Assembly: GCA_017165825.1 (NCBI GenBank)
Contig: CM029393.1
Span: 186,001 to 250,000, forward strand
Reading direction: 5' to 3'
Length of the DNA stretch: 64,000 bases
Origin: Hepsetus odoe
Lineage: Eukaryota > Chordata > Actinopteri > Characiformes > Hepsetidae
Positions within the stretch are counted from its first letter, which is position 1. Every line of letters begins with the position of its first letter. Positions 9,201 through 18,439 of the stretch are shown piece after piece. The position numbers were made by a program, and so were the translations under genes. Under the pieces are notes generated by a model that saw nothing but the letters and a program-made list of their open reading frames with translations, had not been told where the DNA came from and ran no database searches.

Positions 9201-11970
9201 TATCAAGTGAGCAAAATTATTACAACATCAGAGGCTGATTGTTGTTGTTATGCATGTATGTTGGCTGATCCTGTTAATCATAACAAATAACAACTCTTGC
9301 TACCTACTCTCAGCCAAGGCTTTGCATTTCATCTGTGAAAATTTCATTTGTTGTTAATAAAAGGACAATCAACATTGAGATCATTGGTCTGTCTATAAAG
9401 CTTGCCATTTTGAAGCTGAGAAAATAAAGAAAATCATAAAGAAGCATTTCAGCATCATTGAGCATTGCTTGTTAAACTAGTAAAAAAAATACTTCTGTAT
9501 TGACCAACATATATCAAACCAGTCAGTCAAAGAAAACAAGTATTAATGGACAAATTGTGAGACTAACAGAAAAAAAGCCCAAAACAAAAATTAGAGACAT
9601 CATAAACAACCTCCACAGGGCATGGTGCAGAAGTACTACAAACCACTGTTCAAAGAAGGCTCTGAGAGCCATTCCACCAGGTCTAAAGCATTAATCAAAT
9701 ATGAGAATAAAAAACAGACTGAAATGTGCAAAAATTACACAGATATGCTTGCAAAGGTTTTGAACTGATGAGACAAAAGGTAACTCACAGTGGTAGAAGC
9801 AGGCTGAATTCTAACATCTACAAAAACAAATTACAGACAAATGCAAAAACAAACCAAACAAATCAGGAATATCAGAAATATTTTTCCTGCAGCAAGACAA
9901 CAATTCAATACACAATGCCAGGTTAAAAATGGGAGGGAAAAAGTAGAAAGTTAACTGGCCAGGCCAAGTAATTACATCTTCACATAGTTGAACATGCATT
10001 TAATTTCATACTCCTTAGAAAAACCATAAAAGGAATACCATAACCCAAGATGAAACCATCAATTTTCTGAAGTCAGTAGGTCATAGGCTTGCTGCTATTA
10101 TTGCTTTATATATTATAGCAAGAGATAAGCAACCAAATATCAAGTTTAATATACTTTAAACTATTTTAAAACTTTCTCTTCTAAAACTTTTGCTCACTTG
10201 AAAATTTGGTTGGTCAGATACAAAAGGCACTCTAATCTATGTAGCGAAAGCACAACAACAAAATTCAACCCCCATACACAGAAGGGGGAAGCTATTGAAA
10301 GCTTCACAGAGACAGGGACAGTACCTTACTCAAGGGTACCTCAGGGCAACCTACTGGTGAGGGAATCAAACCAACAATCTTCTGATCTGTGGGCCAACTC
10401 CCTAACCACTAGGCCACTGCTGCCTAGTACCTGAACATACCTAGATTGAGGTACGAGATAAGATTTTAAGGAAATAAAGGCTTAAAATCTTATCTCATCA
10501 TACCTTCATCTTTTATTCTCCGTTTTCAGTGCATTGCAAAAACAAATTCATTGGCCTTGCTATTCCAGTACTTTTAGAGGAGACTGTTTCTACTACATTT
10601 CACACTCATGATGAGGCTTTAAATATTTCAGGTAAAAATTTATTTATATCTTTCTTAATAAAAGGAATAGCTTCCAAAAATCTTCTTTGATAATTTATTA
10701 ACGTGTAACCAGGTGATTTGTATCGGTGGACATAACTCACTCCGTAACATGTCATTGTAGGCATTGTCCGCGATGGAGTAGATATGGGGCGGCGCCTCAG
10801 ACCGGCGCTTTCCTTTATAGGCAGCAACCACAGGCGCCGTGTACACAGGAAGCCATTTATATGGATTTACCGTGACACAGAAAAGCCCAGAATACGTCTG
10901 CACACACAGAAATAAACACTGTTGATTCATAAATCAATACTGCAACATCATTCACTTTCGTAACAAGTAACTGAAACCCTAAGATCCTTTAGCCATTTTA
11001 GTGGACTTATATTTATATTTATTATTCCTCTATTTATGTATCTTTGTTATCAAGTGAAAGGGCTTGCATGTGCCTTTACAATATTCACTTTTTCGTGTCA
11101 TGTGGTATGTGGCAGCTGACGTGCTAAATGTCTTAGTGTGGTAGTGAAACTCTATGAATAGCTGTTCGTGTCGTAGTGTGCTGCTGTGGTTATTTGTGGA
11201 ATCACAGATTAGCGAGAAAGGGCAAGCGTTTTTAGAACTAACGTAGATCATCCAGCTGCTGTAACGCCGTCGCAGGTTATACAGCACTGACGCTTCATTC
11301 AGGTGAGTCAGCATGGCCATGTCCTCAATCATGTCAAACTTTGGAGGATTCATCTGCTGAATTTCACTTTCCTTCACCATCAGAGACTGCACAGCAAAGC
11401 ACAGTGTTTAAAAGACACATAAGTTCAGCCATTCTTTTGTTTTAAATATTTATAAACATTCATAACCCACATAATAATTTTAAAAATCTGTGTGCTTACT
11501 TTGCCATCTTTGGTTTCAACAGATACTTTGTCTCCGCTGATCTCTTGTATCTCCACGTCGATGTAGGCTTCTTTTTCATCTGGAATCCACACTCGTTTCT
11601 TTCCTGTGCATAACAACTCAGTTTCCAACCATTGCTCTAAGTACCAAATTAATTTAGCTTCAAGACTGCTTGGCCATTACAACATTTTGAAATAAGAAAA
11701 TTGCATGAGTAAGTTGTACAAAGTCACTTAATTGGGAAAGGGGAAGTATACAAATCAATCAAAAACAATAACAAAATTAATAGAAATATAAATGTATTTT
11801 CTGTATTAAATTTGAAACTGCCAATGTACAAATTTGTAGTTTATATTTTGAAAAACAAAAAATTAGGTACCATCAAAAGGCTGAGTTTGTGCAGCCAAGA
11901 TCTCCAAGTCGGATTTTCGAAGAAAAGGGGCTGCTTCTCCAAATTCCTTTGTATCCAACATGTGGGACAT
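191..11970 (-). CDS. myh7b: Myosin heavy chain 7B, N-terminal part (19 coding exons)
   Basis: Slow/cardiac-type sarcomeric myosin heavy chain, the actin-activated ATPase motor of thick filaments. Nineteen coding exons join in phase to 2065 nt (688 codons) without a stop. Visible motor elements are the P-loop GESGAGKT (residues 179-186), switch I NDNSSRFGKF (242-251), switch II DIAGFE (465-470) and the actin-binding region up to PNETKTPG. Several exon lengths (144, 157, 28, 93, 64, 99, 104, 139, 119, 150, 171 nt) are those I know from vertebrate sarcomeric myosins. MYH7B rather than MYH6/7 or fast myosins is indicated by GKKRVWIPDE, YKGKRRSEAPPHIYS, NQSMLIT, KSPNFQKPRPDKKRKYEAHF and KEKRKKAASFQTVSQLHK. 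The start is the ATG at 11970 in the context GCTACCATG; a second ATG lies three codons in. The gene continues beyond position 1. The teleost paralogue (a or b) cannot be decided here. Confidence 0.93.
665..738 (-). CDS. myh7b: myh7b coding exon 18 (loop 2)
   Basis: Residues 635-659. It carries the lysine-rich actin-binding loop 2 (GGKEKRKKAASFQTVSQLHK), a close match to MYH7B. Acceptor TTTTCAG, donor GTTAGT. Confidence 0.92.
881..1013 (-). CDS. myh7b: myh7b coding exon 17
   Basis: Residues 591-634, VPYNIFGWLDKNKDPLNETV through LLASLYENYVSSDT. The donor GTTAGG was preferred to an upstream GTGAGC because only it restores phase 1 for the following exon. Confidence 0.88.
1023..1086. repeat. (AT)n / (CA)n microsatellite in a myh7b intron
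   Basis: A short AT-alternating run is followed by an interrupted (CA)n tract. It lies just upstream of the exon 17 acceptor in transcript direction. Confidence 0.85.
1358..1537 (-). CDS. myh7b: myh7b coding exon 16
   Basis: Residues 531-590, PLGIMSILEEECMFPKATDN through KYEAHFELVHYAGV. The donor is GTGAGT. In most sarcomeric myosins this stretch and the next exon form one exon of about 310 nt; here they are separated by a 344-nt intron. Confidence 0.93.
3014..3184 (-). CDS. myh7b: myh7b coding exon 15 (relay helix)
   Basis: Residues 474-530, LNSFEQLCINFTNEKLQQFF through DLQACIDLIEK, the relay helix and loop. At 171 nt it has the standard length. The first residue is Leu where most sarcomeric myosins have Phe. 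Confidence 0.95.
3280..3429 (-). CDS. myh7b: myh7b coding exon 14 (switch II)
   Basis: Residues 424-473. It contains FFIGVLDIAGFEIFD, the switch II/relay start that couples hydrolysis to lever movement. At 150 nt it has the standard length; donor GTATGT. Confidence 0.95.
3639..3640 (-). other. Non-canonical GC 5' splice site of myh7b intron 13
   Basis: The exon ends CAG and the intron begins GCAAGG, a strong consensus around the variant second base. The intron is about 211 nt and ends in a normal AG at 3430-3431. No GT nearby would keep both the frame and the conserved 119-nt exon length. Confidence 0.85.
3641..3759 (-). CDS. myh7b: myh7b coding exon 13 (followed by a GC donor)
   Basis: Residues 384-423, SADKASYLMGVSSADLIKGL through KGQNVEQ. 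The 119-nt family length places its end at CAG, directly followed by GCAAGG. The 5' splice site is therefore GC rather than GT. The next exon resumes in frame with VNYAVGALAKATYD. Confidence 0.92.
3881..4019 (-). CDS. myh7b: myh7b coding exon 12
   Basis: Residues 338-383, HAMDILGFSQEEKYGCYKIV through KQKQREEQAEADGTE. At 139 nt it has the standard length; ends in phase 1. Confidence 0.95.
4285..4321. repeat. Short TATTA tandem repeat
   Basis: About six tandem copies of a 5-bp unit in the intron between exons 12 and 11. Confidence 0.8.
4379..4482 (-). CDS. myh7b: myh7b coding exon 11
   Basis: Residues 303-337, DMLLVSSNPYDYHFCSQG through EFMAID. At 104 nt it has the standard length; donor GTAAGA. 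Confidence 0.95.
4569..4667 (-). CDS. myh7b: myh7b coding exon 10
   Basis: Residues 270-302, YLLEKSRVIFQQPGERSYHI through KPELL. At 99 nt it has the standard length; donor GTATGA. Confidence 0.95.
4848..5350 (+). mobile_element. L2-type LINE 3' end (5'-truncated)
   Basis: About 500 bp of 3' untranslated L2-like sequence beginning AATGTCGCTGGTGCTGCTG and ending in a gcgctatacaagaataaattgaattg tail. Near-identical copies lie at 43.3-43.76 and 60.7-61.18 kb. It sits in the myh7b intron between exons 10 and 9, antisense to the gene, and no coding part remains. Confidence 0.8.
5604..5667 (-). CDS. myh7b: myh7b coding exon 9
   Basis: Residues 249-269, GKFIRIHFGPTGKLASADID. At 64 nt it has the standard length; ends in phase 1 at GTGAGT. 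Confidence 0.95.
6643..6735 (-). CDS. myh7b: myh7b coding exon 8 (switch I)
   Basis: Residues 218-248, [20 protein letters not shown] through NDNSSRF, the switch I core. At 93 nt it has the family-standard length. Confidence 0.95.
6830..6850 (-). CDS. myh7b: myh7b coding exon 7 (21-nt microexon, loop 1)
   Basis: Encodes seven residues, GPATKTG, in surface loop 1 next to the ATP pocket. Acceptor GTCAAG, donor GTAAGT. It is in phase 0 on both sides, so skipping would keep the frame. It resembles the ATKTG stretch of mammalian MYH7B. Confidence 0.85.
7352..7603 (-). mobile_element. Solo LTR (Ty3/gypsy-like) with 5-bp duplication
   Basis: A 252-bp block begins TGTAAGC and ends CTGTGACA, flanked by exact CTGTA duplications (7347-7351 and 7604-7608). 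Read on the minus strand it has a promoter-like AT box and an AATAAAG poly(A) signal in LTR order. It resembles the blocks at 16.9 and 46.3 kb. It lies in the intron between exons 7 and 6, in the same orientation as myh7b. Confidence 0.75.
7870..7966 (-). CDS. myh7b: myh7b coding exon 6 (P-loop)
   Basis: Residues 178-210. It carries the nucleotide-binding P-loop GESGAGKT with catalytic Lys185, followed by VNTKRVIQYFAIVAAL and the first half of loop 1. Donor GTAAGA, phase 0. Confidence 0.95.
8082..8096. repeat. Poly-C tract (15 C)
   Basis: A homopolymer in the intron between exons 6 and 5 of myh7b; its exact length is prone to sequencing error. Confidence 0.9.
8568..8595 (-). CDS. myh7b: myh7b coding exon 5 (28-nt exon)
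   Basis: Encodes NRENQSMLI plus two bases of the next threonine codon. The 28-nt size is conserved in sarcomeric myosins. The methionine in QSMLIT matches MYH7B rather than the usual QSILIT. Confidence 0.93.
9203..10201 (+). mobile_element. Degraded Tc1/mariner transposon
   Basis: The left end (TCAAGTGAGCAAAATTATTAC) and right end are inverted copies of each other. Between them are relics of Tc1 transposase on the plus strand: an HTH-like stretch near 9500-9690 and a region near 9726-9926 resembling the part before the DDE core. Stops and frameshifts make it inactive. It lies in the large myh7b intron between exons 5 and 4. Confidence 0.75.
10215..10432 (-). mobile_element. tRNA-derived SINE
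   Basis: Minus-oriented copy of the SINE family common in this window. Read on the minus strand, the tRNA-like head GCCTAGTGGTTAGGGAGTTG is followed by a B-box-like stretch and the GGTTGCCCTGAGGTACC body. It abuts the right end of the Tc1 relic. Confidence 0.8.
10741..10897 (-). CDS. myh7b: myh7b coding exon 4
   Basis: Residues 117-168, TYSGLFCVTVNPYKWLPVY to NAYNDMLR. At 157 nt it has the family-standard length. Donor GTGAGT, ends in phase 1. Confidence 0.95.
11243..11386 (-). CDS. myh7b: myh7b coding exon 3
   Basis: Residues 69-116, containing QQMNPPKFDMIEDMAMLTHL and YSSWMIY. At 144 nt it has the standard length of this exon in sarcomeric myosins. Donor GTTAGT. Confidence 0.94.
11500..11603 (-). 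CDS. myh7b: myh7b coding exon 2
   Basis: Residues 34-68, the SH3-like N-terminal subdomain (GKKRVWIPDEKEAYIDVEIQ to KDGK). Acceptor TGCACAG, donor GTAAGC, ends in phase 0. Confidence 0.92.
11871..11970 (-). CDS. myh7b: myh7b coding exon 1 (start codon)
   Basis: Encodes MSHMLDTKEFGEAAPFLRKS and on to the PFD motif, residues 1-33, the usual N-terminus of sarcomeric myosins. It ends in phase 1 at a GTACCT donor. The 5' UTR continues upstream in the same exon to an acceptor that I cannot fix (TAG near 12005 or CAG near 11995). Confidence 0.9.
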
Positions 11971-12079
11971 GGTAGCTCCAAAATAACACACTGTGCTGAT
12001 GCCTATCAATCATGCATATAAAACACAAAACCATAGGTGTGGAAATTGAAAAAAGGAAAAGATCTCCAAAAATGTTCAC

Positions 12080-14620
12080 AGTTAGTCTGAATTTAAAAAC
12101 AAATGAGATTAGTTGATTAAATAAAGTGCCACTTTTTTGGCTCAGGATGTTCTTCTAAAAAAAAAGAGAGAGATTAAAAGCAATTTACAAATAAATTTCC
12201 TAACTGTTTTCTCCAATCATAAATGTAGAATTGGTTACTAACCGATTTGATAAGTATGGCTGGAGTGGTCACAGTGAGGGGGGAGCCTTTTATTGAGTAC
12301 AGCAAGGTCAGAATTAGTGCAGCGAGGTCAGAAATGAGCCAGCCCACAGCATGCTAAACACAAAAGGCAAGCTGCACTTTTAGCTTTGCTTAAAGCCAAG
12401 CTGCTGCTTTTAATATCATCTTTATACTATGCAGACTTAGTGGCTTGGAGGGGACAAAATATTATTGTTAAAAGGATACACATTAAATCTTAAGAGTTGT
12501 AGTTAGCTGTCTGACCATTCATTTAAATAATCTGTACACAATCTCTGACATGCTTTGATGTTTCAGATACAGATATTAATTTGTTTACCCTATAAATGTA
12601 GTTCTCTTAGTTTTTATTTTTTGTTAGAGAAAACAGTTTACTTTTCAACACAGATCAACTGGTCCTATTTTAAGGCTTTGGCAAATCCCCCCTTGGTCCA
12701 CCTTGAATTCAAATTCTCTCAGCAGCAACAGCAGCTTTAACATTCCTCTAAGAACTCATCAACAGTTCTCTCCTCCACATACAGAAGAGTATTATGTGCA
12801 CATTATGACCATGTGCTCACTCTTCTCCCTTACTCTAATTGGTTGTTTGTGGAATCCTTTGTTATAATCGGCCGTGGAGGGAGGCCTACCATTGTGTGTG
12901 TGGCTATGCTACTCCATGCAACTCTAGACAAATTTATTTAAGGGTCCCCTGAGCTTAACATTAAATATCAAGCCTAAAAATACTTCATAATATTAGCTAA
13001 TGTGTTTTACCCTTCATGAGTGTAGTCTGCTTAAAGGGTGTTTTCTTGGATATGAAGAAGGGCTGAATTTTGTATTGGTTGTGGAAATTAACACGTTAAC
13101 AGCCTAAAACTGAGTGTTCAAAATGTATTTCATTATTGAGCTAGTCTATGTATTTGAAAGTCACACAAATGTTGCAGGAATTGCAAATGGCAGGTTATGA
13201 GGCCTTGAGACATATTAGGCTTCCAAAAAAACCTTCTGCTTACTCTCAATTCATGAAGCATTTTAATTATTATGCAACAGTCATTACTTTCGCTCCAAAA
13301 TTGCAATCTCATGACCAGGATTTGCTGTAAATTCATAAGGAAGGAGGGGTTGTACAGCAAATTTTTGATATATTAAATGGCAGGTGTTACAGTGAACTTT
13401 CCAGATAAAGTGCTAAAATAACATGCCTATATACAGTTTATTATTAAAGCAGCCAGAGCTACATTACAACTGTGGTGTCAGGCAGTAATTGAGTGAGCAT
13501 GGAGTAGCCTCTTTTTACATACTGGCCCCAGAGGGTTTAACCTTGAGCTCTGTGTCCTTGTATGTGGAAAGGAGTAAAGTGTGTGTCCCGATATAGACAA
13601 AAATACCTCCCCAGCCCAGAGCCTGTGGCCAACACTGTGCAAGAACTCTATTGTTCTAGATAGTCTTAGAGAACTGGCACACTCTTCAAACTGTTATTCA
13701 GCTATGTCTTCATGTTATCTACCTGTTAGACAAATGGAACATTCCAAACTGCAAATTTTCTGCAAATTAATAAACCAAATTTTCACAAATGAACAAACCC
13801 ATTTACACATTATGCCATTTCCAAAAGCAGAACTATAATTTATTTTTTTAACAGGTTACTGGTGTTAATATGCTCACTGTCTCATATGTAAACAATGCTT
13901 ATAAACTATTTACCAGCATAAACACAAATGTTAGAACTGATCTTTGTTGACGGTGCAGCATTTATCTCTTGGCAGGAACTAAGGTGTTAAGTAAATGACT
14001 GAACCTTAGTTGAGTTTTGTTAGATACAGCAGGCTTGTTCAGAGCTATTCTGAGGCTTCAGAAGAGGGGTGACTGGGTTAAGTCCCACTTGCTTTTAAAA
14101 AAAGTTGGTGAGTTGATAAAACTGGAGGGATGCTGAAATCCAAGGCTGACAACTAGTCTTGGAGTCTGCCACAAATGCAGTATTTTTTACTGTTGGATTT
14201 ACAGAGATATTAGAACTGCCAATCTAGGCAGCTCTTAAATCTAAAAACACTTAGCTAGGTTTTAAAGAAGCTGGAGTCCTGTGTGATATCAGTCAGATGA
14301 AACTGAGATTCCTGGAATCAAACTGGGATTGTAGCTGGGTCACAGTTGTTTTAGATTATCATGCAGCAAATACCAGTTGGCATAGACAATGAACTGGAGG
14401 GAGGGAGAAATTTACAGTCACAACCATATGTGCATTGAACATGGCAGGCCATCATACATACATAATTTGCAAATATAAAACTTCATCTTCAATAAAATTC
14501 ATCTTCAAAATAAAAAAAAAATAATTTTAACTTGATGTGCTTATGGTGGTCATAAGACAATGTCACAGTATCCCTACATTTTGATTAGGATTTAACTGCA
14601 TGTACAGTCCCTTCATGTCA
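12080..14620. other. Unassigned region upstream of myh7b
   Basis: No coding exon was found on either strand. It should hold the noncoding first exons and promoter of myh7b, but I cannot place them. At 12275-12380 the minus strand has an AATAAA and GT-rich arrangement that could be an old LTR. I see nothing else recognisable. Confidence 0.4.
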
Positions 14621-14629
14621 AGATTTTTT

Positions 14630-14775
14630 TTTACAGCTGTTGTTGTCAAAAAGCATTTTTACAGAATCCGGGTCGGAGCTCCTAGTGAGCAAGAAGGCAA
14701 CAGAGGCAAAGACAGACTTCCTAAAACTGAAGGAAGAAACATTGTGGTCATCACCGGATAACCAAAACAAAAAAA
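14630..14775. repeat. Dispersed repeat shared with 46.77-46.98 kb
   Basis: It contains a teleost repeat motif (gagctcctagtgagcaagaa, then a tcctaaaactgaaggaagaa block) that recurs at 46850-46920. I associate it with old L2-type elements, but the family is not certain. Confidence 0.55.
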
Positions 14776-15045
14776 GTGACATTAAATAGAATTAAGCACT
14801 GACTACTGGTTGGAATGACTATTGTGTCTTAGATTATGTAAGATTATTCTGGAAATGGGGAGCTTTGAAAGAAAAGGTTATTCCCCTCTGTTGTAATTTT
14901 CAGCAATTTTCTTTCCTTTGTTTTATTGTCCATTTTTCTTTTCTGTTCAGATATGACAGCCTGCAAAGCCTTCCAGCAATTATTGAGTATCATCACAAAA
15001 TATCAGCCCTTTTGAAAGGTGATGGTAACATGTGCTGGACAGATG

Positions 15046-15046
<1 letters not shown>

Positions 15047-15088
<42 letters not shown>
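15047..15088. repeat. (CA)n microsatellite
   Basis: About 21 uninterrupted CA units in gene-free sequence. The open frames across it are threonine/histidine or cysteine/valine artefacts. Confidence 0.97.
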
Positions 15089-15091
<3 letters not shown>

Positions 15092-15099
15092 GGCTAAAG

Positions 15100-16440
15100 C
15101 ATCAGGAGTAGATCGGTTGTTCAGCAAGTAGAAGCAGACAATGGTCTGTGTTTCCTTTGGCCATGTGTTTGGTGTAGTGTTGCTCTCAGCTGTCTTTCTA
15201 TTTACAGCCTGTTTGGACATAGCTTCACTCTTATCTCAACTGCTGTGTGGCTTTATCTAAACCAGTGTAGACAGGCAGTCGCAGGGTGGGATAGCAGAGT
15301 GATCCCTCGTAAGTCTCATGGCCATCAATCCACTTGCTCCCAGCATCCTCCAGCAGCTTCAGCCACTCCTAGTGATAGTGGGGAGATTGTTAGTGTGGAT
15401 AAATCAAGGCCTAAGTTATTGCTTCTATGATGTAGACTATATTCTGGTCATTGTAGTTTCACCCAGGAATTTGTAGCTGATTTACAGGGTAATTTTTTCT
15501 CTTAAGACCAAATCTACTAAATATATATGTGCTGGCTAATTAGTATTATGCAATCAAAGGCACTCAGCTAAATTTTCAGCCTGTGTGGATAAGTCCACCT
15601 ACCAAAAAATACCTGCTTACTAGTGGTATTGGTGGTCCGAAGATGGTGCCTGGGACGTCAGTGCAAAATTTTGTTGCAGCTCACCTGTGTAAAGTGATGT
15701 GTGTATTAGCAGTCAAAAGAAGCTTTTTTTCTCTTTCCAGATGGTCAAGAGTGAAATTGAGTGGCTTTAAACCATTTTTTTCTTAAGCATCTTAACAATT
15801 TCCTAGTGGTCATCCCCCGGGTGGGTCTCAGTGAAAGACAAAACATTTTGCACTGCCCTACATTTCAAGTTCCAGCCTTCGGTTATTTATATTCCATAGG
15901 GCTGAGCATTAGGCAATTGCATTAGCCACTATGTGAACCACAGGTTCCTTGGAGGCTTTCAAATTCATATAGAATAATAGTATAATAGTATATATTAAAA
16001 ATATAATAGTGATTTCTGATTTCTATGTATATAGTAATTTCTAATAAAGATGAGTATGAGATTATTCATTTATTTTTCAACTCTTGCTTGTTTCACTTGT
16101 TGCTAGGGTTAGGGTTAGGGTTAGTAACTCTTTTTTTGCAGTTAGTAGAACCTAGAGTTTCACAGTAAATGGCTATTCCTGTTTTTAGAGTCTTCGTCAG
16201 TTGATATTAGAATACCATTTACTATCTTTTTTAGGGCTGTGTCAAATATGAACGTAACTGCTGAGAAACAACTTTCAAGAATCTTAAACAGATAGTAGAA
16301 GATTAAAATAAATCCTGTAATTTGTAAGCTTTTGTGGATCAATATTTAGTTTCTCAAGTAAATGCAAAATGCAAGAATATTCGGAACATAGTTGAGATAA
16401 GGTTCTTTAGAATTGGGTTAAAGTAGACTAACAACTTTAC
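15100..16440. other. Gene-free sequence, nothing recognised
   Basis: No exon-like peptide or confident repeat is seen apart from the short telomere-like run at 16104. Short open frames here have no family signature. Confidence 0.4.
16104..16124 (+). repeat. Interstitial telomere-like repeat
   Basis: TAGGGTTAGGGTTAGGGTTAG, about 3.5 units of the vertebrate telomere hexamer, inside otherwise ordinary AT-rich sequence. Confidence 0.9.
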
Positions 16441-17790
16441 TGGGATTATATATGGCTTTATAATCTACATAAGCTTTATTGGTCAGCAGGTATGGTGGAA
16501 TTTAGACTGCATTTAGAATTTCATGCCCAACAATAATCTTATTGTTAAAGAAATATAATTTTTCACTACTGCACACTGCAGGTATCTAAGGATCCATTCC
16601 TTTCTAGTTCTAAGTAAGTTTAGATATTGTACTAAATAGCACTGATTATTTTTATCATGTTCAATCAGAATGGACAGGTAGCCTGGGTGTGGCAATGTAA
16701 GTGGTCCAGGCAAAATTAAATGATTCTGGCATTGTCAGCCACCATTCCAATTTGCTTTAGAGCATGTGTTGAATTTTTTTTACCAGTTAGAGTTAGCTTT
16801 TTTCATCTAATTCTTTTGCACCTGAAAGATGCTACATTATCTAAAATAGAACAGAAGTTGCTCTCTATGCATTCTGTTCTAAGCAGTCCAGCACTTCTTG
16901 ATCAAAGAGAGAGATCATTAGAGTTTATAGGTGTAACGGTGGCGGGGTGTGGGAAGGACGTCAACGCAGAGCCAGTATTCCAGAACGTGGCTTTATTAAA
17001 CATAAACCAAAACATAGAACCAAAAATGCCACCATTAACTGCAAGGCTTCGCCTTGTTAATGAACTACACTCTGTTCTGACTCACTGGGGCTTAAATAGC
17101 AGCCCCAATGAAGCACACCTGTGTCTCCATGAGCCCAGGTGTGATCAGTCAGAACAGCGCGCCATCTGTCGTGCCCAACCAGAACCTCAGGCATGACAGA
17201 CTGTGACAATAGGTAGGTTTTCGAAAAGGGTCAAATGGACAAAAGGTTTTGGAGGATTTTATTGTACATCTAACATGAATACAAGGGGAAATTCCTTTTA
17301 ATAACTTTGTGTAATGCCCTTGTGGTCTGTAAATAGTAATAAGTGAGAAATCATATTTACATTACTACACTGATTGTATTCAGAAAAGGGTTCCAAAATA
17401 TGAGAAGTTATATTCTGCTTTGTGACTGAGGAAACTAAAGTATTTCTATATAAAGTTGCTATACCTTCCCCTCAGCTGCTTAAGCAAGGATTGTTGCTTT
17501 ACCTGTAGCACATGACTTCATGTAATGTAACTCGCTAGATCTAATTTAGGTTTATGTCAGGAATAGGAACAACAACATTCACATCAGAAATAATATCATT
17601 TACAGTGATGGCTTTAGCATTAAGTGATCTAATGTTCAGCAGCCTTAGCTTTAGATCTAAGGTGCTTTTAAAGGGTACTGGGAATGTTTGATGTTTATTA
17701 AACTGTTAGAGCAGATTTAGAGCTTTATCTCCTTTTTTGTCTCAGTTAGGTGAACCTTGAGTGCTGTCTCATTGCAGCTTGTAGATGGTC
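16440..17790 (-). mobile_element. Decayed L2-type LINE, interrupted by a solo LTR
   Basis: Both halves align by eye with the better minus-strand L2 at 55.4-59.6 kb: 16500-16930 with 56460-56880, and 17225-17720 with 59150-59500 (shared cagctttagatctaaggtgc). No open frame of note survives. The LTR at 16932-17208 was inserted after this copy. Confidence 0.65.
16932..17208 (-). mobile_element. Solo LTR (Ty3/gypsy-like) with exact 5-bp duplication
   Basis: A 277-bp block begins TGTAACGGTGG and ends CTGTGACA, flanked on both sides by ATAGG. On the minus strand it reads TGTCACAG, then a TATTTAAG box, then AATAAAG, the order of an LTR. No internal gypsy region is attached, so it is probably the product of LTR-LTR recombination. 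Confidence 0.82.
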
Positions 17791-17985
17791 AGTTTAGCCA
17801 CTCAGTCTGCTGCCTGGCCTCTGCCCATATTTGTCTGCAGCTGTTAGCTTAAATATTCTGCCAACTAACTTCATTTTTGGTTATGTTGTCAGAAATGAGA
17901 GCAGAGGGAGTTGGAACAAAACATGCTGAAAGCAACCAATGAGCAACACTTGATATAATGCAAACTTACACATGCAAAATGTGAA

Positions 17986-18180
17986 AGTGACTATTTGTCA
18001 TTGTGGAAAACAGCAACAAAATTCATCCTCTGCATTTCACCCATACACACGTTGCCAAATTTAGCACCAAGGGAGCAGTTACAGGAATGTTACCTTGCTC
18101 AAGGCAAGGTTACCCCAGGGCAACTTGATGGTCAGGGATTTGAACTCACAATCGATGCTGTAGACTAGTCATTGCTGCCC
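17986..18180 (-). mobile_element. tRNA-derived SINE, standard tail
   Basis: A diverged minus-oriented copy; on the plus strand its tail (tgactatttgtcattgtgg) precedes the body and head. A second SINE has landed exactly at its head end. Confidence 0.7.
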
Positions 18181-18192
18181 TGTGTTTATATA

Positions 18193-18425
18193 TCCATCCA
18201 TCCATCCATTTTCTGCCGCTTGTCCCAAACAGGGTCACGGGGGAGTGCTGGAGTCCAACCCAGCGCACACAGGGCGAAGGACGGGGGACGCACCCAGGAC
18301 AGGGAGGAGCGAGACAGGGACGGCACCTTGCTCAAAGGTACCTCAGGGCAACCTATTGGGAAGGGGTTCAAACCCCCGATCCTCCGATCATGTGGCCAAC
18401 ACCCTAACCACTAGGCTACCACTGC
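18193..18425 (-). mobile_element. Chimeric SINE: tRNA-like head with RTE-type (GGAT)n tail
   Basis: On the minus strand the head GGCAGTGGTAGCCTAGTGG and body through GAGCAAGGTGCCGTCCCTGT match the local SINE family. The tail is replaced by GTGACCCTGTTTGGGACAAG and an ATGGATGGATGGATGG run, which I know from RTE/Rex3-type LINE 3' ends. A 15-bp duplication CCCTGTGTTTATATA at 18178-18192 and 18426-18440 flanks it, so head and tail were inserted as one unit. Confidence 0.82.
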
Positions 18426-18439
18426 CCCTGTGTTTATAT

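Noticed and set aside
191..11970. Myosin being MYH15, MYH6/7 or a fast skeletal isoform
   Set aside because: Several stretches (KSPNFQKPRPDKKRKY, KEKRKKAASFQTVSQLHK, NQSMLIT) fit MYH7B better; a phylogeny would settle it.
16720..17196. A 158-codon plus-strand frame
   Set aside because: It spans L2 relic and an antisense LTR; no protein family signature.
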